From: Sulfomarinibacter sp963733915
GTDB taxonomy: Bacteria > Acidobacteriota > Thermoanaerobaculia > Thermoanaerobaculales > Sulfomarinibacteraceae
Reading direction: 5' to 3'
NCBI GenBank assembly: GCA_963733915.1
Contig: CAVTEP010000006.1
Span: 248,001-312,000 of the forward strand
DNA: 64,000 bases
Below the pieces are notes generated by a model. The model searched no databases and was not told the origin of the DNA. It worked only from the letters and a program-made list of their open reading frames with translations. Positions within the stretch are counted from its first letter, which is position 1. Each line of letters starts with the position of its first letter. Below are positions 56,679-64,000 of this stretch, piece by piece. The translations under genes and the position numbers were made by a program.

Positions 56679-58943
56679 TCAGCGGCCGTGAACGTACTCG
56701 GCGATCGCGCGCCAGAAGCCAAGGTTCGGGGCTTCTCCGCCCGGGGCGCCGAGGAACCCGAGGTCGGCCAATACCAGGACTTCGCCCGATCCAACAGCTA
56801 CCAGGGACACTGCCGGGTGTGCGCCGGTCCGCGCCAGCTCTTCGGCGCCAGTTGCCGTGAAGCGCACCCCGTTGCCGTTTGCCATCTGCAGGCTCAGAAC
56901 CCCGGCCAGCAAAGGGTGACTGGACACGGCCGTCGCGGTCGAGCCGTCGAGGCCGCCGGCTGCGTAGTGCACGCCAAAACGCTCGGCGAGCGCGTTGACA
57001 TCGGCCCAGTCCTCGTTTTCCTCGTAGACATAGTTGAGGTACTTGAGGCGGTGGGCGCTGTTGGTCAGGATGAGAAACCCGCCGGCGCGCACCCATTCCT
57101 CGAGGAGGTCGACCTCAGCTTCCGTCCAGGCCTCATCGTAGAGCGAGAGATCGCCGTCGGCGCTCGGATAGTCATGGATGGGGAGGGCGATCACGACCTC
57201 TGTGTTCTCGAGATCGTCGGCCGTCAGCGCTTGGCCGTAGGCTACGGTATCGACGTCGATGCCCTCCCAGGCCAGCGCCATTCCAAACTCGGTAAAGCTC
57301 GAGGCCGACATGTGGGCGGCCTCGGTGTGCGAACCGACGAACAGAGCGCGGCGGTCAGGCGGCGGAGTGACGCGCAGTTGCGGGTCGTCAACGGCGGTTT
57401 CGAGCGCCGCCGTCAACAGCACCTCGGCCATATCCCGGTAGACCTCTCCGACCTCCTCGGCGAGTTCGACCGTGTCGTAGGGGTCGTGGAGATGGTTGTC
57501 GTAGTGAACCTCCCATTGGTCGTAGGGGTTCATGTAGATCAGATTGGCGTTGGGAAGGTCATAGGCGCTGAAGTTCGAGTTGTCCGACACCAGGCCATAG
57601 TAGGGAACGGGCTCGGTCGCTATCCCGTGTCCGGAGACCGCCCCATCGAGGTAGTCGGGCCAGGTCAGCCGCTGATCGCCGAAGCGACCGTAGGGCCAGG
57701 CTTCGAGGGTGATGAAATCCGCAATATCGTCCACCGGCCGACCGAGACAGTCCATCTGAAGCATGGCGAGGCTACGGTCGATGAGCTCGGAGTGCGCCGA
57801 CGCGAAGACTGCCGACCCGTAGACGCCGCGTTCGTGGCTGCCGAACCACACCAGGTGGACATCGACCGGCGGCACGGTGCGCGAGCGATCGAGGGCCCGC
57901 GCCACCTCGACCAGGGCCGCCGAGCCGCTACCGTTGTCAAAGGCGCCGGGGGTGTTCGGAGAATCGATGTGGGCGCCGAGAATGATCGCCAGCGAATGTT
58001 CCCTGCCCGGGATGCGCGCCATGAGAAGCGATGAATTCCCGGGTGAGTAGAGGTCCACATCCCAGGTCAGGCGAGCCGATCTCAGCTCAGCGAGATCGTC
58101 CCATCCCTCCACCCCCGCCACGTCGAGGTCCTCGAGGCGAACCAGCAGCACCGGCGGCAGTGGGTCGACCTCGACCCAGGTGAAGGCCGGCAGGTCCGAG
58201 GCGAAGCTACCGTGGCTGAGACCGCGGCGGTTCGAGTAGGTGGTCACCATCACGATTCCGGCCGGTTGCAGCTCGGCGATCCGCCAGGCCCTTTCGACCG
58301 CCACATCCAGCTCGTTGATGACCCGGTCGATGAACTCGTAGTCGACAAATACGACCCGGCCCGCCACCCCCGCCGCAGTCAGGCGTTCAAGGTCGGCCGT
58401 GGTCCGAACGACTACCGGCGGCCCTTCAACCACCACCGGGTCGGGCCGCGAGTCGTTGAGGACCCCGTCGGAGTCGAAGCGGCGCGCGAGTTCGATGCGG
58501 TCGCGATGGCCCTGCGGCGCATCGGCCGGCACCTCGACGAATTCCCTGTCGGATCGGAGATGGACCCGGGTCTGGCGAAACTCGATACCGAGATACGTTC
58601 GGAAATACTGACGCTCGAATTCGAGACCGAGCGCGCGCAGAAACCCCATCCGTGACAGACGGTCTTCCACCCAGGCGATCGCCTCCCGCTCGCCGCGCGT
58701 GGTCGAGTTCCGCCAGCCGTTGTGATCGCCGATGGCGGTGAGATCGGCGAGCGTGTTGAGGAGGCCGTCGACCGTGATCTCCGCGAACGGATCGCCGTGG
58801 ATCGTGTGGCGCTGGCCCACCGTGCGGGAGGTCTTGTCGTTGGCGAAACGTTGCGCATCGGCAGCCGGGTCCCTGTCCAACGAAGCTCCGAGACACAGCC
58901 CGGTCGCCAGAATAACTGCTATCGGTCGAGCGGCGTGACCCAT
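56679..58943 (-). CDS. Secreted M28-family zinc aminopeptidase with PA insert
   Basis: 754 residues from ATG 58943, preceded by GGAGGAGG. Signal peptide, an N-terminal region, a PA-like domain (PPVVVRTTADLERLTAAGVAGRVVFVDYEF), then the M28 domain with all five zinc-site residues: GAHIDS, AFDNGSGSAA, FGSHERGVYGS, LQMDCLG and NHLHDPYDT. From about residue 545 a second alpha/beta domain (DRRALFVGSHTEAAHMS..., EEWVRAGGFLILTNSAH) resembles a class I glutamine-amidotransferase-like fold. It probably trims extracellular peptides in the periplasm or outside. Monocistronic. Confidence 0.88.
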   Translation of the reverse strand: MGHAARPIAVILATGLCLGASLDRDPAADAQRFANDKTSRTVGQRHTIHGDPFAEITVDGLLNTLADLTAIGDHNGWRNSTTRGEREAIAWVEDRLSRMGFLRALGLEFERQYFRTYLGIEFRQTRVHLRSDREFVEVPADAPQGHRDRIELARRFDSDGVLNDSRPDPVVVEGPPVVVRTTADLERLTAAGVAGRVVFVDYEFIDRVINELDVAVERAWRIAELQPAGIVMVTTYSNRRGLSHGSFASDLPAFTWVEVDPLPPVLLVRLEDLDVAGVEGWDDLAELRSARLTWDVDLYSPGNSSLLMARIPGREHSLAIILGAHIDSPNTPGAFDNGSGSAALVEVARALDRSRTVPPVDVHLVWFGSHERGVYGSAVFASAHSELIDRSLAMLQMDCLGRPVDDIADFITLEAWPYGRFGDQRLTWPDYLDGAVSGHGIATEPVPYYGLVSDNSNFSAYDLPNANLIYMNPYDQWEVHYDNHLHDPYDTVELAEEVGEVYRDMAEVLLTAALETAVDDPQLRVTPPPDRRALFVGSHTEAAHMSASSFTEFGMALAWEGIDVDTVAYGQALTADDLENTEVVIALPIHDYPSADGDLSLYDEAWTEAEVDLLEEWVRAGGFLILTNSAHRLKYLNYVYEENEDWADVNALAERFGVHYAAGGLDGSTATAVSSHPLLAGVLSLQMANGNGVRFTATGAEELARTGAHPAVSLVAVGSGEVLVLADLGFLGAPGGEAPNLGFWRAIAEYVHGR

Positions 58944-59131
58944 GACTCCTCCTCCTGTGAGTTCTCCATTGTAGAGATACCGCAAATCGGGCGAGGGGGT
59001 TTCGAGCCCGGTTCGAGCTTCGCCCTCCTCGAGGTGAAAATCCGGCTGCGCCGGCAGGGCCGCCCGGTCGTTTATTCATGCTAGACTCCGTCTCAACAAC
59101 AATCAGGTCCGGTTGAGAAAGGGGAGAGAAG

Positions 59132-59545
59132 ATGAACGTGAAGCGTTTCGGGTTGGCCTGCGTTGCGGTGTACGTCGTCTACCACGTGATGAGCTTTGCG
59201 GTGAACATGGGATTCCTTGGAGAAACCTATCAAGCGCTGTCCGCCGTCTGGCGCCCCGAGGCGGAGATGATGTCGAAGACGTGGATCATGTTCTTCACCA
59301 GCGCGGTGTGGACGGTTCTCTTCTGCTACATCTTCACCCGTGGTTACGAGGGGAGGGGGCCGATGGAGGGCGTACGCTACGGTCTGATGATGGGGCTGAT
59401 GATCGGGATTCCCTATGCCTACGAGAGCTATATGATCTATCCGATCACCTTGTTCCTGGCTCACGCCTGGGCGGCGACCTCGATGGTGATGGGCATAGTC
59501 TGCGGGCTCGTGCTGGCGCTGGTCTACAAACCCGCAGAGGCATGA
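59132..59545 (+). CDS. Small integral membrane protein
   Basis: 137 residues, four membrane helices (ACVAVYVVYHVMSFAVNM, IMFFTSAVWTVLFCYIF, YGLMMGLMIGIPYAYES, WAATSMVMGIVCGLVLALVY) and no enzyme motif. GGGGAGAGAAG precedes ATG 59132. It overlaps the ogt start by four bases (ATGA), so the two are translated together. Function unknown; the family may be a general inner-membrane DUF. Confidence 0.75.
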   Translation: MNVKRFGLACVAVYVVYHVMSFAVNMGFLGETYQALSAVWRPEAEMMSKTWIMFFTSAVWTVLFCYIFTRGYEGRGPMEGVRYGLMMGLMIGIPYAYESYMIYPITLFLAHAWAATSMVMGIVCGLVLALVYKPAEA

Positions 59546-60024
59546 ACACCGCACAGCGCGGGCGCCTTGCGACTCCCATTGGCGTGATCGAGGTGACGGT
59601 GAATGGGCGCGGCGCCGTGGTTTCGGTGAGCTTTCTCGAGGCTGCGTCTGCCCCGGAGGAACCGGTGGCCGAGGCCTGCGCTGCAAGCGTCGGCCAGCTG
59701 CGCGAGTACTTTGGCGGGGATCGCAGGGATTTCGATCTCGAGCTCGAACCCGCGGGAACAGATTTCGAACTGAGAGTGTGGAACGAGCTTCGAGGGATCC
59801 CGTTCGGCGCCACCGAGACCTACGGCGCCATCGCCAGCCGTCTCGGCGACCTCGGGGCGAGCCGTGCAGTGGGGGTGGCCAATGCCCGCAATCCGATCGC
59901 GATCATCGTCCCCTGTCATCGCGTGATCGGTTCGGATGGCGACCTCACCGGCTACGCCGGCGGCCTCGACCGCAAACGGTGGCTGCTCGCGCATGAATCC
60001 GGCCAAGGACTGCTAGAGTTCTGA
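59542..60024 (+). CDS. ogt: Methylated-DNA--protein-cysteine methyltransferase
   Basis: 160 residues from ATG 59542, overlapping the stop of the membrane-protein gene. The suicide Cys125 is in the signature IVPCHRVIG, and the DNA-binding region reads VWNELRGIPFGATETYGAIA. The N-terminal Ada-type zinc domain is absent, so it is an Ogt-like enzyme that removes methyl groups from O6-methylguanine. It ends just before word array G. Confidence 0.93.
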   Translation: MNTAQRGRLATPIGVIEVTVNGRGAVVSVSFLEAASAPEEPVAEACAASVGQLREYFGGDRRDFDLELEPAGTDFELRVWNELRGIPFGATETYGAIASRLGDLGASRAVGVANARNPIAIIVPCHRVIGSDGDLTGYAGGLDRKRWLLAHESGQGLLEF

Positions 60025-60035
60025 CACGTTCACGA

Positions 60036-60142
60036 TTCAGAATTCTCAGTTCTCAATTCTCAGTTCTCAATGCCCGCCCATCCTCCCCAGTACTGGGGGG
60101 GCGGAGGGGAATTGAGAATTCAAAATTGATAATTGAGAATTC
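60036..60142. repeat. Word array G: TTCTCAR arm, CCCCAGTACTGGGG palindrome, GCGGAGGGG core, AATTGAR arm
   Basis: Left arm TTCTCAG/TTCTCAA at 60043, 60050, 60057 and 60064 in exact 7-bp phase. Centre: 14-bp palindrome CCCCAGTACTGGGG (60085-60098), then GGCGGAGGGG (60100-60109). Right arm AATTNAN words at 60110, 60117, 60124, 60131 and 60138, also 7-bp phase and largely the reverse complement of the left arm. It fills the gap between the convergent ogt and WS/DGAT genes. Confidence 0.9.
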
Positions 60143-60160
60143 GACACGGCGTGAACGCGA

Positions 60161-61564
60161 TCAAGCTTCCGGTTCCGTGTCGCCCATCATCGCCTTCATC
60201 TCCTCCTGAAACGCCTTGATGATGGACTCGGGGTCGGGTACCAGACCCGAGTCGGTGGCGACACCGAGCCGCACCTGACCGGCGTAGCTGAGGATGCTGA
60301 CACCGAGCCCGAGGCGGGCCGACTGCGGCACCCAGAACATCATGCTGCGCATCGCCTTGCCCGCGAGGTAGATCTCCTCGCGCGGTCCGGGGACGTTTGT
60401 CATGACCGCCGTCGCCTTCGATCCGAAGAGCTGTAGGGCCACGCTCTCGACTTTTGGCCCGGTCAAACCGACGGCGTTGAGAATGGCGTAGATCACCATC
60501 GGTTCGGACGAGGCCTTGATCGCATCCATGCGCCGTTTGAGCTCGACGAGGCGGCCGCCGCGGTCGGCGACGCCGACCGGAAGGGCGAGAAAGACAAGCC
60601 CGAATCGGTTGCCGAGCTTGATGATGTCGGACTCGGGGCGCAGGTTCACCGGCACCACCGCGCGGATGCTGAGGCCGTCGACCTCGGCCTTGCGGCCGAT
60701 CATGTAACGGCGGATGGCGCCGGTGACGCCGGCCAGCAGGACGTCGTTGATCGTCGCACCCTGGGACTTCGAGTAGGCCTTGACCTCGGCCAGCGGCATG
60801 ACCTCGGACCACGCGACCCGCTTGGCGGTGGTGAGTTCTCCCTTGAAGATCGTCTCCGGGTCGGCCGGCATCGTGGCAAGACGGGCGAGCACCGCGGTGC
60901 CCCTGGCACCGTCGGCCACCATTTGCGCGGCGCGCGCAGGGTCGGTCAGGGTTTCAAGGGTCTTGTCCACCATCCTCGCGGTGATCCGCCCCACCGAGTA
61001 GACCGCGTCGTTGACCACCTCGGGTAGCCAGAAGCCTCCACCCAAGGGCTTGCGCCGCCGATGGGTCCGGCGGGTCTTGGGCGAGCCCTTGGGCGAGTCA
61101 TCCGTGAGGCTCAGCAGAACCCGCACCAGCGCGATGCCGTCGGCGATGCAGTGGTGGATCCGCGCCACCACCGCGCTGCCACCACGGTAGTTCTCGATGT
61201 ACTGGAACTGCCACAGCGGCTTCGAATAGTCGAGGGGCGTGCTCATGATCGTGCTGACCATCTCCTGGAGCTCCTTCTGGCCCCCCGGGTCGGGCAACGC
61301 GATCCTCTGCAGATGCGAACGGAGGTTGAAGTGGGAATCGTCGACCCAGCGCGGCCCGACGCCCGGCATCGCCGACTTCACGACCTTCTGCCGGAATCGC
61401 TCGAAGGGCAGCAGCCGGTCCTCGATCAACTCCTTGAGCTCCGCGAAATCCAGCTTTTCATAGAAGGACATCACCCCGCTGATGAGCATCAGATTGGTGG
61501 GGGACTCCATGTGCAGCCACGCCGCGTCCACGTTCGACATCGGCTTGCCGTCGAGCAGGGCCAT
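60161..61564 (-). CDS. Wax ester synthase/diacylglycerol acyltransferase (WS/DGAT) family
   Basis: 467 residues from ATG 61564, chosen because AGGAGG then lies nine bases upstream (none suits 61573). Condensation-domain-like acyltransferase with the active-site motif HHCIADG, the N-terminal NVDAAWLHMESPTNLM, and C-terminal blocks NVPGPREEIYLAG and GLGVSILSYAG typical of the family. It esterifies fatty alcohols or diacylglycerol with acyl-CoA, giving wax ester or triacylglycerol stores. Together with oleABCD it indicates abundant long-chain acyl-CoA metabolism. Confidence 0.92.
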   Translation of the reverse strand: MALLDGKPMSNVDAAWLHMESPTNLMLISGVMSFYEKLDFAELKELIEDRLLPFERFRQKVVKSAMPGVGPRWVDDSHFNLRSHLQRIALPDPGGQKELQEMVSTIMSTPLDYSKPLWQFQYIENYRGGSAVVARIHHCIADGIALVRVLLSLTDDSPKGSPKTRRTHRRRKPLGGGFWLPEVVNDAVYSVGRITARMVDKTLETLTDPARAAQMVADGARGTAVLARLATMPADPETIFKGELTTAKRVAWSEVMPLAEVKAYSKSQGATINDVLLAGVTGAIRRYMIGRKAEVDGLSIRAVVPVNLRPESDIIKLGNRFGLVFLALPVGVADRGGRLVELKRRMDAIKASSEPMVIYAILNAVGLTGPKVESVALQLFGSKATAVMTNVPGPREEIYLAGKAMRSMMFWVPQSARLGLGVSILSYAGQVRLGVATDSGLVPDPESIIKAFQEEMKAMMGDTEPEA

Positions 61565-61642
61565 TCGGAGCATCCTCCTCTTTGAAAGGCTGCTTGAACT
61601 CTAGCAGAGAACGCCGCTCCCTCGTGCCCGGGCGGCCAAGAT

Positions 61643-61859
61643 CGCCCGCCGGGGGGCGGAGGGGAAAAGGGGAAAAGGGGAAAAGGGGAAAAGGGGCAGT
61701 GGAGGTTGCTTTTTTTTTGCGATCATCTAAATCCGACATCCGCGTCAATCTGCGGGCAAATTCCGGCGGGTGGGCGGATCGATTATCAAGCACCCAGCAT
61801 CGGAAGGGGTGGGCGGCTTCCGGTCCCCCGTCTCCTTTTCTCCTTTTCCCCCTTTTCTC
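61643..61859. repeat. Word array H: GGGGAAAA arm after a GCGGAGGGG core, with an inverted CCTTTTC arm
   Basis: GGGGGGCGGAGGGG (61651-61664) runs into GGGGAAAA words at 61661, 61669, 61677 and 61685, plus a final GGGG, in exact 8-bp phase. About 135 bases later TCCTTTTC words at 61833, 61841 and a 9-bp third form the inverted arm. Between them lie a T9 run at 61710-61718, a degenerate nonamer array (AATCCGNNN) near 61738-61771, and a stem CGGAAG/CTTCCG around GGGTGGGCGG at 61801-61822. It separates the alpha/beta-hydrolase gene from the WS/DGAT gene. Confidence 0.82.
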
Positions 61860-61871
61860 GTCTGCGTTCAC

Positions 61872-62951
61872 CTACGGTGCGGCGCGTCCCTCCGCGGTGA
61901 TACCGAGCGTGATGTCCGGTTTCGGCGGCTTGAGGTAGCGGGCGAGAAACGCATAGATCTGCTGGCGGTAGACCCAGGCCTCGGGGGTGTCGAGGCGGTC
62001 GAAGCTGTGGCCGCCGGGGACGACAGAGACTTCGTGCTCGAACTGCTTGTCGGCCGCGGTCAGGGCCTGGATGAGGTGTTCGACCTCGATGTAGTTGACG
62101 TCCTCGTCGTGAATGTTGGTGTGGATCCGTAGCGGTTTGCTGAGCTTGTCCACCGACCACACGGGCGAGCGGCGCTTGTACTCCTCCAAATCCTCCTGCG
62201 CGGAGGCGCCGATGAAGTATTCGGCCTCGTAGAGGTCGCGATAATCCTGCGAGTGATAGCCCATCCGCTGCACCAGGTCCGCGACAGGCACGCCGGCAAA
62301 ACCGCAGGCGTAGGCGTCGGGGTGGCGGAAGAGGCTGAAGAGGGTAATCAGCCCGCCGTGACTCCAACCGAGGATACCGACGTGATCGGGGTCGACCCGC
62401 GGGTGGTTCTCGACCGCCCAGTTGCGTGCGGCGAGGGCGTCGTCGACCTCGAGGCCGCCGTAGTCGATGTCTTCGTACATGCCGCGGCCGTAGCCGGTGG
62501 AACCACGGTACTCGGGCGCCACCACGATATAGCCCTGAGCGACCAGCTCGCGCACGATATGGGCATAGTAGGTTGTGAAGTCGGCGTGCACGCCGCCGTG
62601 AGGAAGGACCAGTAGCGGAAGCTTTTCAGCATCAACGAAGCCCCTGGGGGTGAAAAGGTAGGTGTAGAACTTGAGGTGGTTTCCGGCGCCGATGCCGGTG
62701 GGATTCTCCTCCTTCCAGCGCGGCGGGCCGTAGATGCGGGCCTTCTCTACCACCGCGATATCGCCGACGCGTTGATACCAGAGCACGTCGTCGATCAGCT
62801 TCGCGAGTACGTCAAGCTCGTGGCCGGTACGCTCAGCCACCTTCTCGACCGCCCGGACAGCATCCGACGGGTTGGGATCGTCAGCTCCTGCAGTCGCGGG
62901 GGTGAGGACCGAGACGATTGCTATGAGGGTTGGAAAGAGCATTCGGTGCAT
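61872..62951 (-). CDS. Secreted prolyl-oligopeptidase-like alpha/beta hydrolase
   Basis: 359 residues from ATG 62951 with AAGGAGG nine bases upstream. Signal peptide (MLFPTLIAIVSVLTPATAG). Catalytic domain of S9/dienelactone-hydrolase type: oxyanion region LPHGGVHADF, nucleophile Ser in GILGWSHGG, acid Asp in IHDEDVN and His in VVPGGHSFDR. The N-terminal beta-propeller of classical S9 enzymes is absent; a short helical and beta prelude takes its place. It probably hydrolyses small peptides or esters in the periplasm. The stop is 13 bases from word array H. Confidence 0.85.
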   Translation of the reverse strand: MHRMLFPTLIAIVSVLTPATAGADDPNPSDAVRAVEKVAERTGHELDVLAKLIDDVLWYQRVGDIAVVEKARIYGPPRWKEENPTGIGAGNHLKFYTYLFTPRGFVDAEKLPLLVLPHGGVHADFTTYYAHIVRELVAQGYIVVAPEYRGSTGYGRGMYEDIDYGGLEVDDALAARNWAVENHPRVDPDHVGILGWSHGGLITLFSLFRHPDAYACGFAGVPVADLVQRMGYHSQDYRDLYEAEYFIGASAQEDLEEYKRRSPVWSVDKLSKPLRIHTNIHDEDVNYIEVEHLIQALTAADKQFEHEVSVVPGGHSFDRLDTPEAWVYRQQIYAFLARYLKPPKPDITLGITAEGRAAP

Positions 62952-63027
62952 GGTTTTGCGCCTCCTTGGCACGCCATCTTAGCCCACTGGCCGGAAGCTT
63001 TCGATCGAGCGGGTTACAATCATCGAC

Positions 63028-64000
63028 ATGAATCCTCCGCCCGATGGTGACAGCGGCGGTCAGGTCAGTGGACTGCCGCAGCGTTTTCGGACTGCGGCCA
63101 ATCTCCTGCGCGGTGTGACCGCTCGCCACGCGGCGGTCACGGAAGCGCTTCCAGCTCGGCCCGTCACGCGAAAGTCACTACCGGTGCGCTACCAGATCAG
63201 GGAGGCCGACGGCGGGCGCTTTCTGAGCTGCGTCGAGGCCTCGAACATCGCTGTCCGCATCGAACGCGGCCTTGTCGTCTCCGCGTCCGGCGCGCGCAAG
63301 TACCCCAAGGGCACGATCTTCCTCGACGGCGCCGCTGCCGGCGAGCCGTTCATGGACTCGTCGCGCGGTGTTTACAATCTCGATCATCACGAGGGCTGCG
63401 TGCGTTCGTTCACGCTCGCCTCGTGCGAGCAGGCGATGGTCCTCATCCGCAAGGGGCTCGACCTGGAAGGCGAGAGCTGGACGGTGTGGGCCAACGAGCC
63501 CGACCTGGACACGGTGCTCGCGGTGTGGCTTATCCTCAACCATCGGCGGATCGGCGAGCACGGCTCGCCGGTGCGGCGCAAGATCATGCCGGTGGTCCGC
63601 CTGCAGGGCGTGATCGATGCTCACGGCTTCGAGCTCAAGGATCTGACCGGCTTTCCAAATGATCTCCAGGAGGCGGCGCAAACGGCCATCAATGAGCTCC
63701 GGAGCCGGGAGCTGACGCTCAAACAGGAAAGCCGGTGGGGCGGGATCGATTTCCTCGAGTTCACGATCGCATCGTTGCAGGAAATCGACGAGCTCGTGTA
63801 CACACCCCTCGATTTCGAGGACGCACACACGATCGAGGAAATAGCCCGGGAACGGATCCTGCCGCAACGGATCGCGGTTGCCTGCCGATCGGAAGCGGGG
63901 ATCTACGAGGTCGAAGAGAAGCTCCGCGAGCTCCACAACGACCGGCTCGGGCTGGTGATCCTGGAAAAGGAACCCGGCACCTACACCTTGCGTCAGGCCG
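63028..64000 (+). CDS. DHH-motif protein of unknown function (cut by right edge)
   Basis: ATG 63028; 324 codons stay open to the window end. Residues 45-110 are beta-rich (VRYQIREADGGRFLSCVEA...). Then NLDHHEG places an Asp-His-His at 119-121, and ANEPDLDTVLAVWLILNH gives a DxD at 159-161 with His172. Asp/His clusters of this kind are metal ligands in DHH-family phosphoesterases, but the order differs (DHH before DxD), so the match may be a permuted or unrelated metal site. No signal peptide. A divergent 76-base gap separates it from the hydrolase gene. Real coding is likely as no other frame is as long or as conserved-looking. Confidence 0.7.
   Translation, partial: MNPPPDGDSGGQVSGLPQRFRTAANLLRGVTARHAAVTEALPARPVTRKSLPVRYQIREADGGRFLSCVEASNIAVRIERGLVVSASGARKYPKGTIFLDGAAAGEPFMDSSRGVYNLDHHEGCVRSFTLASCEQAMVLIRKGLDLEGESWTVWANEPDLDTVLAVWLILNHRRIGEHGSPVRRKIMPVVRLQGVIDAHGFELKDLTGFPNDLQEAAQTAINELRSRELTLKQESRWGGIDFLEFTIASLQEIDELVYTPLDFEDAHTIEEIARERILPQRIAVACRSEAGIYEVEEKLRELHNDRLGLVILEKEPGTYTLRQA

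Overview
The window looks like a high-GC, Gram-negative, heterotrophic bacterium. The markers are an Omp85/TamB outer-membrane assembly protein, two very large TonB-dependent receptors with carboxypeptidase-regulatory N-termini, several secreted peptidases (M4, M28, S9-like, a TPR-linked gluzincin), eukaryote-like Ser/Thr kinases carrying TPR-like or TolB-propeller domains, and c-di-GMP proteins. This mixture is typical of Acidobacteriota, perhaps Thermoanaerobaculia-like; that assignment is inference, as no rRNA or other phylogenetic marker lies in the window. No tRNA, rRNA, CRISPR array, prophage or insertion sequence was recognised.

Layout. 1-4.6 kb: a REC-like/PAS/GGDEF/EAL protein (cut by the left edge) and a Ser/Thr kinase, both leftward. 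4.7-10.6 kb: a TamB-like protein that, apart from one single-base frame break, runs straight into a POTRA/Omp85 barrel, so it reads as a TamB-TamA fusion of about 1,960 residues. 10.7-13.0 kb: a secreted TPR protein and a MATE exporter. 13.1-18.2 kb: a complete oleABCD cluster for head-to-head long-chain olefin synthesis plus a small membrane-anchored protein. 18.3-21.0 kb: malate dehydrogenase and phosphofructokinase. 21-27.3 kb: a secreted protein, a class I aldolase, a quinone reductase and a 1,067-residue secreted protein with three CxCG knuckles. 27.4-33 kb: lpdA-sucB-sucA, the whole 2-oxoglutarate dehydrogenase complex. 33.1-36.8 kb: a three-gene operon of a gluconate-2-dehydrogenase-subunit-3-like protein, a GMC oxidoreductase and a TPP enzyme. 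37-42.5 kb: a TonB receptor behind a PD40-type Ser/Thr kinase. 42.6-50.2 kb: methyltransferase, PilZ protein, TPR peptidase, a small receiver and an M4 peptidase with an inserted PA domain. 50.4-64 kb: the second TonB receptor, PlsC-like acyltransferase, DUF1579-like protein, nitrilase-family hydrolase, AI-2E permease-family protein, M28 peptidase, membrane protein, Ogt, WS/DGAT acyltransferase, an alpha/beta hydrolase, and a DHH-motif protein cut by the right edge.

Two window-wide patterns matter. First, at least fifteen single-base frame breaks split eight otherwise well-conserved genes. The protein homology resumes at once in the next frame, so these look more like sequence or assembly errors than decay, and the affected genes are annotated here over their full span. 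Second, at least eight intergenic loci carry short-word arrays: 6, 7 or 8 bp words such as AACGTT, GAATTCC, TTCTCAR, GGGGAAAA or CCGTNN, in strict phase, often as inverted arms around a GC-rich core. Four of them share the core GCGGAGGG. The words differ from locus to locus but the architecture recurs, which makes this family the best candidate for something undescribed. Several arrays end just upstream of a recognisable -10 element, and two of those promoters appear to give leaderless transcripts.
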